DNA from: Pseudomonas sp. MUP55
GTDB taxonomy: Bacteria > Pseudomonadota > Gammaproteobacteria > Pseudomonadales > Pseudomonadaceae
Length of the DNA stretch: 64,000 bases
Assembly (NCBI RefSeq): GCF_034043515.1
Contig: NZ_CP138214.1
Coordinates: forward strand, 2,852,001 to 2,916,000
Direction of reading: 5' to 3'
Shown: piece by piece, positions 37,078 through 46,700 of the stretch
Layout: each line of letters starts with the position of its first letter
How positions within the stretch are numbered: the stretch's first letter is position 1
The notes under the pieces: generated by a model
The model's input: the letters and a program-made list of their open reading frames with translations, nothing else
The model's database searches: none
What the model was told of the DNA's origin: nothing
Position numbers and translations under genes: made by a program

Positions 37078-37587
37078 ATGAAACTTCTGCATCTGGCCGT
37101 TTTGTCAGGGGTTGCTGCGCTGGTTGCACTCAGCGTCGCTGGCGCCGCCATGGGCGATTCCGGTGGTGGTGATGCTTCACCGATCTACGGCGTGCAGGTT
37201 CCAGATGGCTATCGCAAGTGGGCGCTCATCGCTCCCGCGCAGGAAGCCGCCCCCTTGAACGAATTGCGCGCCGTGGTTGGCAATGACCTGGCGATCAAGG
37301 CCTACCAGGACTCGGCGCTGCCTTTTCCCGATGGCACGGTGCTGGTGAAACTGGCCTGGAAGCACGTGCAATCGCCTGAATTCGAGCCGGCTTCCATACC
37401 CGGCGCAGCCACAACGGTTCAAGTGATGGTGAAGGATTCGAGCAAGTACGCCGCGACCGGCGGGTGGGGCTTTGGCCGTTTTATCAACGGCAAGGCAGTC
37501 GATCAGGCTCAGCACGAGACGTGTTTTGCCTGCCACCAGGCACGCGTTAAAAACCATGATTTTGTGTTCACACGGTACGCCCCATAA
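37078..37587 (+). CDS. Cytochrome P460 family protein
   Basis: 169 residues from ATG 37078, preceded by caagggagagtc. Signal peptide about 1-25. The C-terminus carries a c-type haem site CFACHQARVKNHDFVF (Cys149, Cys152, His153), and the body has GWGFGRFINGKAVDQ as in P460 proteins. Known P460s oxidise hydroxylamine in the periplasm, while many relatives are uncharacterised. It lies between two exported hydrolase genes with gaps of 22 and 23 bp, so it belongs to the same transcript. Confidence 0.85.
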   Translation: MKLLHLAVLSGVAALVALSVAGAAMGDSGGGDASPIYGVQVPDGYRKWALIAPAQEAAPLNELRAVVGNDLAIKAYQDSALPFPDGTVLVKLAWKHVQSPEFEPASIPGAATTVQVMVKDSSKYAATGGWGFGRFINGKAVDQAQHETCFACHQARVKNHDFVFTRYAP

Positions 37588-37610
37588 CCCCAGACTCAAC
37601 GGAGTTGCCC

Positions 37611-38387
37611 ATGAAAAAAACCCTTGCCTCGCTGGCAGTCGCAGCCAGCCTGTTTGCCGGCGCCAACGCGTTCGCACAGACCGAAAAGCCCACCATCGTG
37701 CTCGTTCACGGAGCCTTCGCCGACGCCTCAAGCTGGAACGGAGTGGCCAGGATTCTCGAACAGGATGGCTACACCGTGGTCGCTGCAGCCAACCCGCTGC
37801 GCAGCGTGAAAAGCGATGCCGCCTCCGTCGCCTCACTGATCGCCAGTATCCAGTCGCCGGTCGTGCTGGTGGGCCATTCATACGGCGGCAATGTCATCAG
37901 TGCCGCGGCGAATGACCAGGCCAACGTCAAGGCGCTGGTGTACGTCAGCGCGTTCGCCCCCGACACCGGCGAAACCGTCGCAGGTCTGGCCGGCAAGTTT
38001 CCGGGCAGCACGTTGGGGCCGACCCTCGCCGCTCCGGTGCCATTGAGTGATGGAGGCAAGGACCTGTACATCCAGCAGAGCCAGTTCCACGAGCAATTCG
38101 CCGCTGATGTTCCCGCCGTGGAGGCTGCATTGATGGCCGCAACCCAGCGCCCGGTCACCGACGCCGCGCTGAACGAGCCATTCGGCACGCCGGCGTGGAA
38201 GCACATCCCGAGCTGGTCGATCTACGGCGACCAGGACAAAAACATCCCGCCCCAGGCGCTGGCCTTCATGGCCAAGCGAGCGGACGCTAAAGCAGTGGAG
38301 GTGGTGAAGGGGGCGTCCCATGTGGTGATGGTCTCACACCCGGCGCCCGTGGCTCGCTTGATTGAGAGGGCGGCGACTGCGAAATAG
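37611..38387 (+). CDS. Exported alpha/beta hydrolase
   Basis: 258 residues from ATG 37611 with ribosome site ggagttgccc. Signal peptide MKKTLASLAVAASLFAGANA is clear. The fold motifs are IVLVHGAFADASSW, the serine nucleophile in VLVGHSYGGNVIS and the late His in GASHVVMVSHP. It resembles the Pseudomonas esterase-like hydrolases often annotated as chloroperoxidase or salicylate-esterase-like. It follows the P460 gene by 23 bp. Substrate unknown. Confidence 0.85.
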   Translation: MKKTLASLAVAASLFAGANAFAQTEKPTIVLVHGAFADASSWNGVARILEQDGYTVVAAANPLRSVKSDAASVASLIASIQSPVVLVGHSYGGNVISAAANDQANVKALVYVSAFAPDTGETVAGLAGKFPGSTLGPTLAAPVPLSDGGKDLYIQQSQFHEQFAADVPAVEAALMAATQRPVTDAALNEPFGTPAWKHIPSWSIYGDQDKNIPPQALAFMAKRADAKAVEVVKGASHVVMVSHPAPVARLIERAATAK

Positions 38388-38399
38388 CAGCGCGGATGC

Positions 38400-38426
38400 G
38401 CCGAGTCGACCGAAGGACGACTCGGC
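38400..38426. terminator. Possible terminator hairpin
   Basis: gccgagtc and gactcggc pair over 8 bp with an 11-base loop, 12 bp after the hydrolase stop and before the converging YjbR gene. No clear U-run follows, so confidence is low. Confidence 0.4.
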
Positions 38427-38520
38427 CGGCATCACCCAGTCTCTTGCATTCGTTTGTGTGATGATCGTTGAACGCCAAACCCATATGACAGCTTGACAGC
38501 TGCGCGCCGTGGAATCGGTC

Positions 38521-38874
38521 TCAGCGGGTGAGTCGAAAGCTATCGTCAATCAGTGAATGGATTTCCTTTGCTCCGAGTGGGCCGTTCAGAAGGACGGTAA
38601 TCCAGTGCTCCTTATTCATATGATAAACCGGGTAAATGCCCGGCTTTTTTCTCAAGGAACCCACCAGCTCCGGCTCAACTTTCAGGTCGAGGACGTCGAT
38701 TCGCCCATCTTGATCAAGACCTATTTTCTCGGCAGGGATGTCCATGAGCAGGGCATACCATTTTTCGTTATCCGAGTGCCTGAAGACGGCATAGTCAGGG
38801 AACTTTTCCCATGGATGATCGGGCTTCGTCTGGTATTTTTTCTGCATGTAATCAATCAATTGCTGACGGTTCAT
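38521..38874 (-). CDS. MmcQ/YjbR-family protein
   Basis: 117 residues from ATG 38874 with ribosome site caaggagc. The family is marked by YAVFRHSDNEKWYALLMDIP, LDLKVEPELVGSL and the C-terminal MNKEHWITVLLNGPL. These small proteins have a CyaY-like fold with possible DNA-binding activity; their cellular role is not settled. It stands alone. Confidence 0.87.
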   Translation of the reverse strand: MNRQQLIDYMQKKYQTKPDHPWEKFPDYAVFRHSDNEKWYALLMDIPAEKIGLDQDGRIDVLDLKVEPELVGSLRKKPGIYPVYHMNKEHWITVLLNGPLGAKEIHSLIDDSFRLTR

Positions 38875-39046
38875 GTATTGCTCCTTGGTCTGAAATTGAG
38901 GGAAGTCCAGAGGCCATCATCGGTGAGGCTCAAGCCTTATCAATATTGAACTATTCATAGCACCCGCATCCCTAACGCTGTGCATGTAGCCCATAGCTCA
39001 GGCCATCCCTGAGCTACCTAAAGACACATAAAAGGTCTGGTGAACT

Positions 39047-39295
39047 ATGAAGAGTGAACAAGTAGAAGGTATGTCGCAAAAGGTCGCTGGGAAGGCTCAG
39101 AGCGTTGTTGGAAAACTGTTTGGCGATTCGAAGCTGGAAGCTGAAGGCGCTGGGCGGCAGGCTGCGGGTCAGGTCACCCAGGCCTACGGCGATGCATTGG
39201 ACAGCGTGTCGACTTTCGTCAAGGAAAAACCAGTTGCTGCAATCGCAATTGGCGCAGTAGCCCTGCTGGTTCTGGACCGTCTCTTTCGCCGCTGA
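39047..39295 (+). CDS. CsbD-like stress protein with C-terminal membrane segment
   Basis: 82 residues from ATG 39047 (ribosome site aaaggtctgg). The N-terminal half has the CsbD pattern KVAGKAQSVVGKLFGDSKLE. The second half resembles the DUF883/ElaB anchor: VKEKPVAAIAIGAVALLVLD followed by Arg-rich end. It is probably a stress-induced protein held at the inner membrane. No operon partner. Confidence 0.8.
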   Translation: MKSEQVEGMSQKVAGKAQSVVGKLFGDSKLEAEGAGRQAAGQVTQAYGDALDSVSTFVKEKPVAAIAIGAVALLVLDRLFRR

Positions 39296-39384
39296 AGCGG
39301 GACGCAAAGAGCCCGGTATCTGAAGAATCTTGTCCTTGTGCTTTCCAGGCGGCTTGCCTGGGGAGTGCCAGGACGGGTTGTGAT

Positions 39385-39843
39385 CTACTTTGCTTTCAAC
39401 GTGGACTGCTCGTCCGATGCAGGTTGGGACGCCGGCAACTCGCAACGGTTGTCGCGACAGCGACGGGCACCGTCCGGGTGCGGTAGCCACGCCAGGTGTG
39501 GACGTAAGCGGCGGAAAAGGCGATAGCCGAACTCAAATAACGGGCGCAATGCACTCCACGTCAGTGGCGTCGCCCAGACACCCAAACCGGCCGCTCGCCA
39601 GCTCCACAGGGTGGCATCCAGACCGGTTACCCAGCGCCCATCAGCGAAACGGGCATGCAGCAAAGACTGCATGTGCTCTAGCTTGAATCCGAGTTCGCTG
39701 GCGTCGAATTCGCTGCTACTGATGTCCACAAAAAACAGCCGATCGTCTACGGCATGTTCGCGCAGGAGCTTGATTTCCCGCGCGCAAAGAGGGCATTCGC
39801 CATCAAAGTAGAGCGTCAGCGGCCACTTCACTTTATTGTACAT
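39385..39843 (-). CDS. DCC1-like thiol-disulfide oxidoreductase (DUF393)
   Basis: 152 residues from ATG 39843; a longer frame to 39900 lacks a better start. The DxxCxxC hallmark reads LYFDGECPLCAREI near the N-terminus, followed by FVDISSSEFD and GLDATLWSWRAAGLG. These proteins have a thioredoxin-like fold and are thought to act on thiols. A C-terminal tail (RCRDNRCELPASQ) adds two more cysteines. It converges with the CsbD gene and is divergent from the DUF3429 gene. Confidence 0.83.
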   Translation of the reverse strand: MYNKVKWPLTLYFDGECPLCAREIKLLREHAVDDRLFFVDISSSEFDASELGFKLEHMQSLLHARFADGRWVTGLDATLWSWRAAGLGVWATPLTWSALRPLFEFGYRLFRRLRPHLAWLPHPDGARRCRDNRCELPASQPASDEQSTLKAK

Positions 39844-39990
39844 TGATCGTTCTCGTGTATAGGTATTGTATAAGATAGGCTGAAAGAAACAGACTGACAA
39901 TCAGCACCCTGCTGCAGCTGCGCGAGGGTCTCTCACGCAGGCTTTCTGTGAACGAATCGCCCGCAGCTGTACCGACTGCAAGGAATACAA

Positions 39991-40455
39991 ATGAGCGCGT
40001 TGCCTTCAACCTCTCTGCCAAAGTACGTCCGCCTGCTTGGTTATGGCGGGGTGCTGCCGTTCATTTTTCTGGCGCTGCTGATCCCGTTCTCTCTCGACCA
40101 TCGAGCGTTGTTTGCGATGGCGCTGGTTAACTATGGCGCGGTCATACTGAGCTTTGTCGGCGCCTTACACTGGGGCTTTGCCATGACGATGCAAGACCTG
40201 AGCGCCGAGCAGGGCAGGGGCCGATTCATCTGGAGTGTCGTTCCTGCGCTTGTTGCCTGGATTGCCACGCTGCTGCCAATGCCATGGGGTTGCTTGCTAC
40301 TGGTCATTGGCTTGGTCGTCCACCTCCGGCAGGACAGGCAGTTGTTACGGGTTAGTCGCTTGCCTGCCTGGTACCTGCCGATGCGATTACGGCTTACGTT
40401 CGTGGCTAGCGCCTGCCTGTTGTTTGCCGCGATGGTCGAGGCGCTTGGCTCATGA
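39991..40455 (+). CDS. DUF3429 membrane protein
   Basis: 154 residues from ATG 39991 after aaggaatac. Five hydrophobic segments; the motif YGAVILSFVGALHWGFAM in the middle is the family hallmark. Inner-membrane protein of unknown function. It is divergent from the DCC1-like gene; the two families are often encoded near each other, which hints at a shared role. Confidence 0.8.
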   Translation: MSALPSTSLPKYVRLLGYGGVLPFIFLALLIPFSLDHRALFAMALVNYGAVILSFVGALHWGFAMTMQDLSAEQGRGRFIWSVVPALVAWIATLLPMPWGCLLLVIGLVVHLRQDRQLLRVSRLPAWYLPMRLRLTFVASACLLFAAMVEALGS

Positions 40456-40477
40456 AGCCTGTTTGTGCTGGAACGAC

Positions 40478-41539
40478 CTAGGGTATCAAGCGCATATCCC
40501 GCAGCTTGTCGAACACATCGAAAAATGCCTGATCGCTCGCCTGGTAGGCGGTGAAGCCCATTGCCCGGCTTTTTGACATATCCGTGACAACTTCGATGGG
40601 TCGGCCAAGGTCAGCATCGGTGTGCCATGGGGACACCAGACGACCCATATCGGGTTCTTTCAGACCGTGATCTGCGACTATTTGCGACCAAACGGCCTGG
40701 TCGTTACTCATCTGCGTTTCAAGGGGGGAGAGGGCAGCGGGATAATCGGCAGCAGGCAAGTCGAAATATTCGGCAATTCGGCTCCACATCCATTTCCAGC
40801 GAAATATGTCGCCATTGGTCACATTGAACGCCTGATTGGCCGCCGCCGGCGTGGTGGCCGCCCACAGTTGTTGTTTCGCCAACTGGCGTGCGTCCGTCAT
40901 ATCGGTGAGGCTTTCCCACTGCACCTTCGATCCAGGAAACACAAAGGGCCGATGGGTGTGTTTGCAAATCGAGGCATAGACGGCGAGGGTGGTTGCCATG
41001 TTCATCGCATTGCCGACCGCAACCCCGGTGACGGTATGCGGGCGATGAACGCTCCACGTGAAGCCGTCCTTTTCAGCGGCGGCGAATAGCTCGTCCTCCT
41101 GGGCGTAGTAGAAATTTTCGATATCCAGACGACCCTGTTCTTCACGAAAGGGTGTCTGCGGAAGGCTGCCTTTGCCATACGCTTCGAACGGGCCCAGGTA
41201 ATGCTTCAGGCCAGTAACCAGTGCGACGTGCTCAACGCTCCTGGCTGGGCGAATGGCGGTGAGCACGTTGCGTACCATGGCGGCATTCACCCGAATGTTC
41301 TCGGCCTCGGTGGCTTGGCGTGACCACGTAGTAATGAACACATGCGTGGGTTTCAAATCCGCCAGCGCCTGTTCCAGCGAAGCCGGATCCTGAAGGTCTG
41401 CCGCGACAGGGATAACGCCTTGCACCTGCGAAGGGTGCCTCGACAGCGCGGCGACCTGCCAGTGGTTGTCGATCAGTAACTGAGTGATGGCGCTGCCGAC
41501 GATGCCGCTGGCGCCCACGACTAAAGCTGTTTGGCTCAT
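40478..41539 (-). CDS. SDR reductase of the PRISE (progesterone 5-beta-reductase-like) type
   Basis: 353 residues from ATG 41539 with ribosome site caaggag. The Rossmann motif is ALVVGASGIVGSAI. Family-specific blocks are VFITTWSRQ, VALVTGLKHYLGPFEAYGKG (catalytic Lys in TGxKHY) and FYYAQEDELF (the Tyr of the motif), then WSVHRPHTVTG. PRISE enzymes reduce activated C=C bonds of enones with NADPH. The natural substrate here is unknown. It is the last clearly core-like gene before the accessory region. Confidence 0.87.
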   Translation of the reverse strand: MSQTALVVGASGIVGSAITQLLIDNHWQVAALSRHPSQVQGVIPVAADLQDPASLEQALADLKPTHVFITTWSRQATEAENIRVNAAMVRNVLTAIRPARSVEHVALVTGLKHYLGPFEAYGKGSLPQTPFREEQGRLDIENFYYAQEDELFAAAEKDGFTWSVHRPHTVTGVAVGNAMNMATTLAVYASICKHTHRPFVFPGSKVQWESLTDMTDARQLAKQQLWAATTPAAANQAFNVTNGDIFRWKWMWSRIAEYFDLPAADYPAALSPLETQMSNDQAVWSQIVADHGLKEPDMGRLVSPWHTDADLGRPIEVVTDMSKSRAMGFTAYQASDQAFFDVFDKLRDMRLIP

Positions 41540-41808
41540 AGGTTTCTCCTTGGTTTAGGTTGGGAGTTCACTTGAGCCGAGGAGGTTCAACCTGAACCGG
41601 ATTCGCGTTGGGGGGCGTTGTGGGAGGTAGGCTGTTGATTGGGCGAATATGTGATCTAACTTATGGGCGATGTTATTTGTTCATGACCGATCCTTACATC
41701 AATCACTACTGGGTTTAGCTACGATTTTTGGAGCCTAATGTTCACAGATTTATGTTCATGAGGGGCCTCTGACTTGTCTGTTGAAGACTCCCAGTTTTGA
41801 TTTTCAGA

Positions 41809-42660
41809 TTAGAATTTTTTTCCCGCCAGACGAGTATGCTCGTGCAACAAGAATGTGATGAAGCTTCGTGACAGGTCGCAGAAAAGACGAGCCTCACCCA
41901 CGGTTAGCTCCTCATGCTCGCTAAGTGAGGCCCCATGGCGGATCCCTCCACCATCTGGCGCGGACAAGTAACCATAAATGCTGTCCAGCCAGACGCTCAC
42001 TCGATCTAAAGTTTTGCCCTTGTTGAGCCGACGTAAGTCGCCAATAATTTTTGAGAAGTACTTCCCCGTGACGTTGCCGTCCGGAAACTCGGTTCCGCGA
42101 AAAGCGGTTGAAATCGTTTCGAGCAGCCAGAGTATTTCCTGCACTGCTGCCCGATTTTTCCCCGACGCCAACATATGTTCTGAGTCGCTGAGTGAGCGCT
42201 GGATTTTCTCGTTGGCCCTGGCGTCAAGCGACGGGACATTTTGCGGGACAGGAATTGGCTTGAATTCAGCCGTCGTTATCAGGTTTGGAGGGGCAATGGC
42301 AAACCCACAAGGGGCAAGGTACTTATTGACATAGAGCCACGGAGGAATAGCAGCGTTCACATCCATCGAGTCGATGTCCGCAAGCCCGTCATAAAGAGCC
42401 TCTGCGAACAGCGCTGCGTTCTGGCCTGCAGATTGAGCCATGAATGTTTCAAGATCTGATTCTGCCCAGCTTTCAGATGAGCTGGTGCCCGTTGTAGTGC
42501 CGATAGATTGAGCAAAGCGGCGTTTGAATGTTTCCAGTATATGCTTTCTGCTGCACGTGCCAGCCACCCGATTTATCACATGTTGGAGGATGTCGCTGAC
42601 GACATTTGCACCCACGGTGCCAGGGGATTCAAACCGCCAATTTGGATCGAATTGCAGCAT
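41809..42660 (-). CDS. Putative abortive-infection C-terminal domain protein
   Basis: 283 residues from ATG 42660 with ribosome site aagga. The N-terminal part has no recognised motif. The C-terminal third (KYFSKIIGDLRRLNKGKTLD, then GGIRHGASLSEHEELTVGEA and a helix ending FLLHEH) resembles the Abi_C domain found in phage-exclusion proteins, in which a short HG motif precedes an EA helix. It is the first gene of the accessory region. The base composition is lower in G+C than its left neighbours. Domain call is by resemblance only. Confidence 0.5.
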   Translation of the reverse strand: MLQFDPNWRFESPGTVGANVVSDILQHVINRVAGTCSRKHILETFKRRFAQSIGTTTGTSSSESWAESDLETFMAQSAGQNAALFAEALYDGLADIDSMDVNAAIPPWLYVNKYLAPCGFAIAPPNLITTAEFKPIPVPQNVPSLDARANEKIQRSLSDSEHMLASGKNRAAVQEILWLLETISTAFRGTEFPDGNVTGKYFSKIIGDLRRLNKGKTLDRVSVWLDSIYGYLSAPDGGGIRHGASLSEHEELTVGEARLFCDLSRSFITFLLHEHTRLAGKKF

Positions 42661-42991
42661 GGCTTTTTCCTTGGAGAAAATGGACGTCAGCGGGTTGTGG
42701 CATCCGAAGGCGCTGCTTCTTTAGTACTTGTGCAACGCCTTAATGGGCGATCGATCTACGCGGTGAAATCATACTCGAAACGAGTCAAAGCAGTGGAGCA
42801 GCAATAAAGTTGGTCAGTATTCTGAGGCAGGTATCGCGGATGAAATCCTACGCTCATGTAATTGACGACTTTTCGGGCTAGGGATACTAGATGACTGGGC
42901 TATGACATGGTGCTTGAGCATTTCACCCTTGTGCACTGAATTTTATTTATAGGATGCCCATCAGTAAGTTTAGGAGCTTTCCAACAGTGAA
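42661..42991. other. Gene-free stretch in accessory region
   Basis: 331 bp. A rightward open frame covering the start of the Abi_C-like gene ends at 42807 and is antisense to it for most of its length. No promoter repeat or known element is clear. Probably decayed sequence. Confidence 0.4.
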
Positions 42992-43339
42992 GTGGGCAAG
43001 AAGGCTAAAGATGCCTCTCCAGGCCTGAACGTCATCCTCTTTCACAAGGCCAGTGGCGTCGAGAAGACCGACGATCATGAAGCCCTTGAGCACGTGAATC
43101 TATGGGAGCCGGATGAGGATCAGCGGATCTTTTATCCGCAAATTTGGGAAGGCAGTCCATCGATGCAAGAACCAGCGACTCGCTATATGGGTTACGTACA
43201 TGCGCTAGAGCCCAGTCTGAGGCTAAACCGGGGTGGCATCGCAATTCACAAAATTCAAGGCGTGAGTTTCACCTACAAATCCGATCCAGTTCGGCACGAG
43301 CTTTGGTCAGAAGGAGCCCGTCACTACGGGTTTCGATGA
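42992..43339 (+). CDS. Hypothetical protein, possibly a fragment
   Basis: 115 residues from GTG 42992; taggag lies 15 bp upstream, a long spacing. Sequence features include HEALEHVNLWEPDEDQRIFY and a C-terminal SFTYKSDPVRHELWSEGARH. I recognise no family. It may be a small gene or the remaining end of a larger one; the surrounding DNA shows decay and the start is weak. Confidence 0.4.
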   Translation: MGKKAKDASPGLNVILFHKASGVEKTDDHEALEHVNLWEPDEDQRIFYPQIWEGSPSMQEPATRYMGYVHALEPSLRLNRGGIAIHKIQGVSFTYKSDPVRHELWSEGARHYGFR

Positions 43340-43503
43340 CTACCAATGCTGTAGGCACTCCCGGGAACCGTAACGCACGCCGCCCGGGAGGGCAGGGTGG
43401 TAGCACACGGCGCGAGAGGGGATCGACAGGGCTAACACTTCGCCTATAGCATCGCGGGCAACTAGATTCGACTACAGACAAAACCGAATTTTTCGCCAAA
43501 GGA
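43340..43503. other. Short GC-rich gap
   Basis: 164 bp with a locally GC-rich block (43360-43440) unlike its AT-rich surroundings. No gene is supported. It may be a recombination scar. Confidence 0.35.
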
Positions 43504-43512
43504 ATGACGATC

Positions 43513-43668
43513 ATGATCACTAGAATCCACATCCGTGGCTACCGCATTTACAAGGACTTCAACCTTCTCCCTAACGTGATGGCAGCACACAATCAGGCCG
43601 TCGCATCTATCGAGGCCCGAATAAACGGGTTGAAAACCGCGCGTGCCATGGCAGAAAGTGATTATTAA
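43513..43668 (+). pseudogene. Truncated N-terminus of a RecF/OLD-like ATPase
   Basis: An intact ribosome site (aaagga, 43498-43503) and ATG 43513 (a second ATG at 43504 is in frame) lead into MITRIHIRGYRIYKDFNLLP. This is the typical first strand pair of RecF/OLD/SMC-like ATPases that normally precedes a P-loop within about 15 residues. No P-loop follows; instead 30 residues of unrelated helical sequence end at a TAA. The gene has lost nearly all of its body, or a deletion joined its start to another tail. It ends 37 bp before the large NTPase gene. Confidence 0.55.
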
Positions 43669-43705
43669 CTCGAAAGATGCAATGGATTGGTAAGGGATTG
43701 AAACC

Positions 43706-46700
43706 ATGGTGAGCAGTACAAAAGAGCAAAGTAATCCTTTTTCTACTGGTGGGGGTGGTGTTGTTTTTGAGAACAAAGTTCAAGCAATTTTCACTTTAGC
43801 GCTGCTTGCTGACGCTCCGATCCCAGGCTTGCCACATGCCGCAAGGGCTACATCTATCAAGCTTCAAGCAAAATACGAGGGTGTCAATACGGACGATTTC
43901 GTGATGGAGGCTGTTGACAGAGCAGGCTCTACTTGCAGGCTGTTCGGACAGGTTAAGCATGAGATTAAAATTGGAAGTTCGGAAGACTCTACATTCTCTG
44001 AGGTGATGACCAGCGCCTGGAAAGATTTCTCCGGAGGGAACTTCAATCCAAAAACGGATGCTATCGCTCTTGTCGTAGGCGTCCTGCCGAAAAATGATGT
44101 CAACAACACCTTGCCAGTGCTGGAATGGGCCAGGTATTCCAGCGACGCTGCAGAGTTTATTCGAAAAAGCCAAACGAAAGGCTTTACTAGTGATGCCAAG
44201 AAAAATCGCTTGCAGATGTTCAGGGATCAATTAAATTCCGCAAATGACGGGGTTGCCCTGTCGGATCATGAACTGTGGAGTTTTCTCAAGGTTTTCTATG
44301 TGCTGTCTTATGATGTAGACGCCAAAGCCTCGGTTGTCAGCACTTTCGTCAATGCATTGATTTCTTGCTATACCGACCAGCCATCGCATGCCGTAATGGC
44401 TCGAATTGTCGAGCATGTGCAAAGCTTTAACCACAATGGTGGCACGATCACCCGAGAAAACTTGGGTGAGCTCGGTGAAATATTCAAGCCAGCAGTGTCC
44501 GCGAAGCTGGCTCAGGATATCCTCAAGCTGAGCGAACAGGGGGAGTATATTTACGAAGGTATCAGGGACAGCATTCAGAATGTGCACGTCAACCGTGACG
44601 TTGAAATGACCAACTTGGAGCAACTGTTTCTAGAAGATGGAATAATTCTGGTTTCTGGCGATCGTGGCGCTGGCAAATCAGCGCTGGTGAAACATTTCTT
44701 GAGTCAGCGATTGAAGGACTGTGTGCCTTTTTACCTTCGTGCTGAGGATCTAGACAAGCCGAGTCTCGGCCAGGTGTTTAGCTCGATAGGTCTGGAGAGT
44801 ACAATTGGGCAAATTGCTGGTCACCTTGCGCTCATCAAAAATAAAGTATTAGTGATTGAGTCCATTGAGCGCATATTGGAGTTGAAGGATCCCACTGCGT
44901 TTCAACAGCTGCTGAGGTTTATTCAGAAGTCTGGTGGGTGGACGTTCATCGCGACCGGGCGAAGCTATGGCATGCAGCAGTTGAATTTCACGCATCTGCA
45001 GCCGGCCGATATAAAGTTCCAAACGGTTTCGATAGGTGGCTTCACGATTGAGCAGTTAGCGCACTTGTGCGTGGAACTGCCTGCCCTGGGACCGCTTATC
45101 AAAAACCCTTCACTCTCTGCGATCATGCGCGTGCCATTCTTTGTTGATTTGGCGGTTCGCGCATTGGCAAACAACCAAACGTTCACTGATACAGACACAG
45201 AATCTGAGTTTCGTAGCAGAATTTGGGAATCGGTGATTGCAAGGAGCGACAGGCGTGGAGACGGAATGCCTGATCGTAGGGAAAGAACTTTTGTAGAAAT
45301 TTCGAAGAAGCGTGCCAAGAGTATGGTGTTTGGTGTTCCAGCAAGGGATTTCGATGCTGGTGCTGTCGAGCAGCTTGAGGCTGACGATCTAATTCTCCGC
45401 GTCCAAAACTCATACGTTAGCCCGAGCCACGACGTTTTCGAAGATTGGGCGTTGGATAAGTTTATAGATCAGGAGTATGAGGATCACGCGGATTCTGCTT
45501 TTGAATTTTTGAATGCTATCGGCAGCGAACCTGCGATCAATCGTGGTTTTCGATTATGGTTGCTGCGCCGCCTTCGAGAAGATGCGACAGTAGTAGAGTT
45601 GGTGGAGCAGATACTTTCCAGTGAGTCAATTCCTGATTACTGGAAGGATGAGACGCTTGCGGCAGTGCTTCATAGTGACACCCCTAGGGAATTACTGAAC
45701 TCCATCCAGTTGCTGATTGTTAAAAACGACTTCGCGTTATTTGAAAAGCTACTGTTTATACTCAGAACAACTTGTCAGCGCCCGTGGGAAGGCCTAAAAG
45801 GGCTTCTCCCCAGCGAGGCGCTTGAACAGTTTCCGAACACTTTAATTCTGACCCCGTTTGGGCGAGGATGGAGTGCGTGCTTTGAGTTTGCCTATAACCA
45901 CCGACAATCATTGCATGCCGAAATTCTCAGAAATGTTTTTGAGGCGTTGAGTGTTTGGGGGGATAGTTATCATTTAGACGGCTGGGCGGATGAAGCTCTC
46001 AGGGAGGCTGCATTATTAGCCTTGCATATTATTGATGTGAACAAAGACTCTTATTCGCGCGATGAGATGAGATCTAAGCTGATCTTAATTGTCCTGAGGC
46101 TAGCTCATGTGGTTAGAGAAGAGCTTGCTGCATTGTTTGAGCGTGATGTATTCATAGTCAAAAGCGCGAATAGGCCGCGCTACGTCAGATCGCTCACCCA
46201 ACTAGTGCTCAATCGAGAAAGTGCTGGTGTACTGTGTCAGCATATGCCAGATACTGTCATACGCCTAGCGCGTCACGAGTGGTTTAAGGTGGAAGACGAC
46301 CATTATTACGCATATAGGAGAAATGATTCGTTCGGGCTTGAAAATGTCGACTTGTCTCCCGGCTCAAGTGGCCTAAAAGGGCCCTTCCATGCGCTATTGA
46401 CCTATCATTCTGATAAAGCTATCAGCTTCATTCTCGAACTCTGTAATTGGTGTACGGGTGCCTTGGTTGAAGCAGAGTCACCTCATCCCAAGGCTGCGCC
46501 GGAGTGGTCAGATCTATACGATGAATCGAAGCTTGCCCAAGTCACTCTAAGGCTGAACAATGGGTCGGACATCGTGCAGTGGGTGTCCCCACAGCTTTGG
46601 AAAGCATATCGCGGGCTATCTGTAGTACCTGGGATGCTGCACTGCGCACTCATGGCACTGGAAAACTGGTTTATCCGACAAGCCCAATCAGAAGGCAACG

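Noticed and set aside
41540..41808. Possible attachment site at the left border of the island
   Set aside because: No tRNA end, integrase gene or matching direct repeat is visible in this window.
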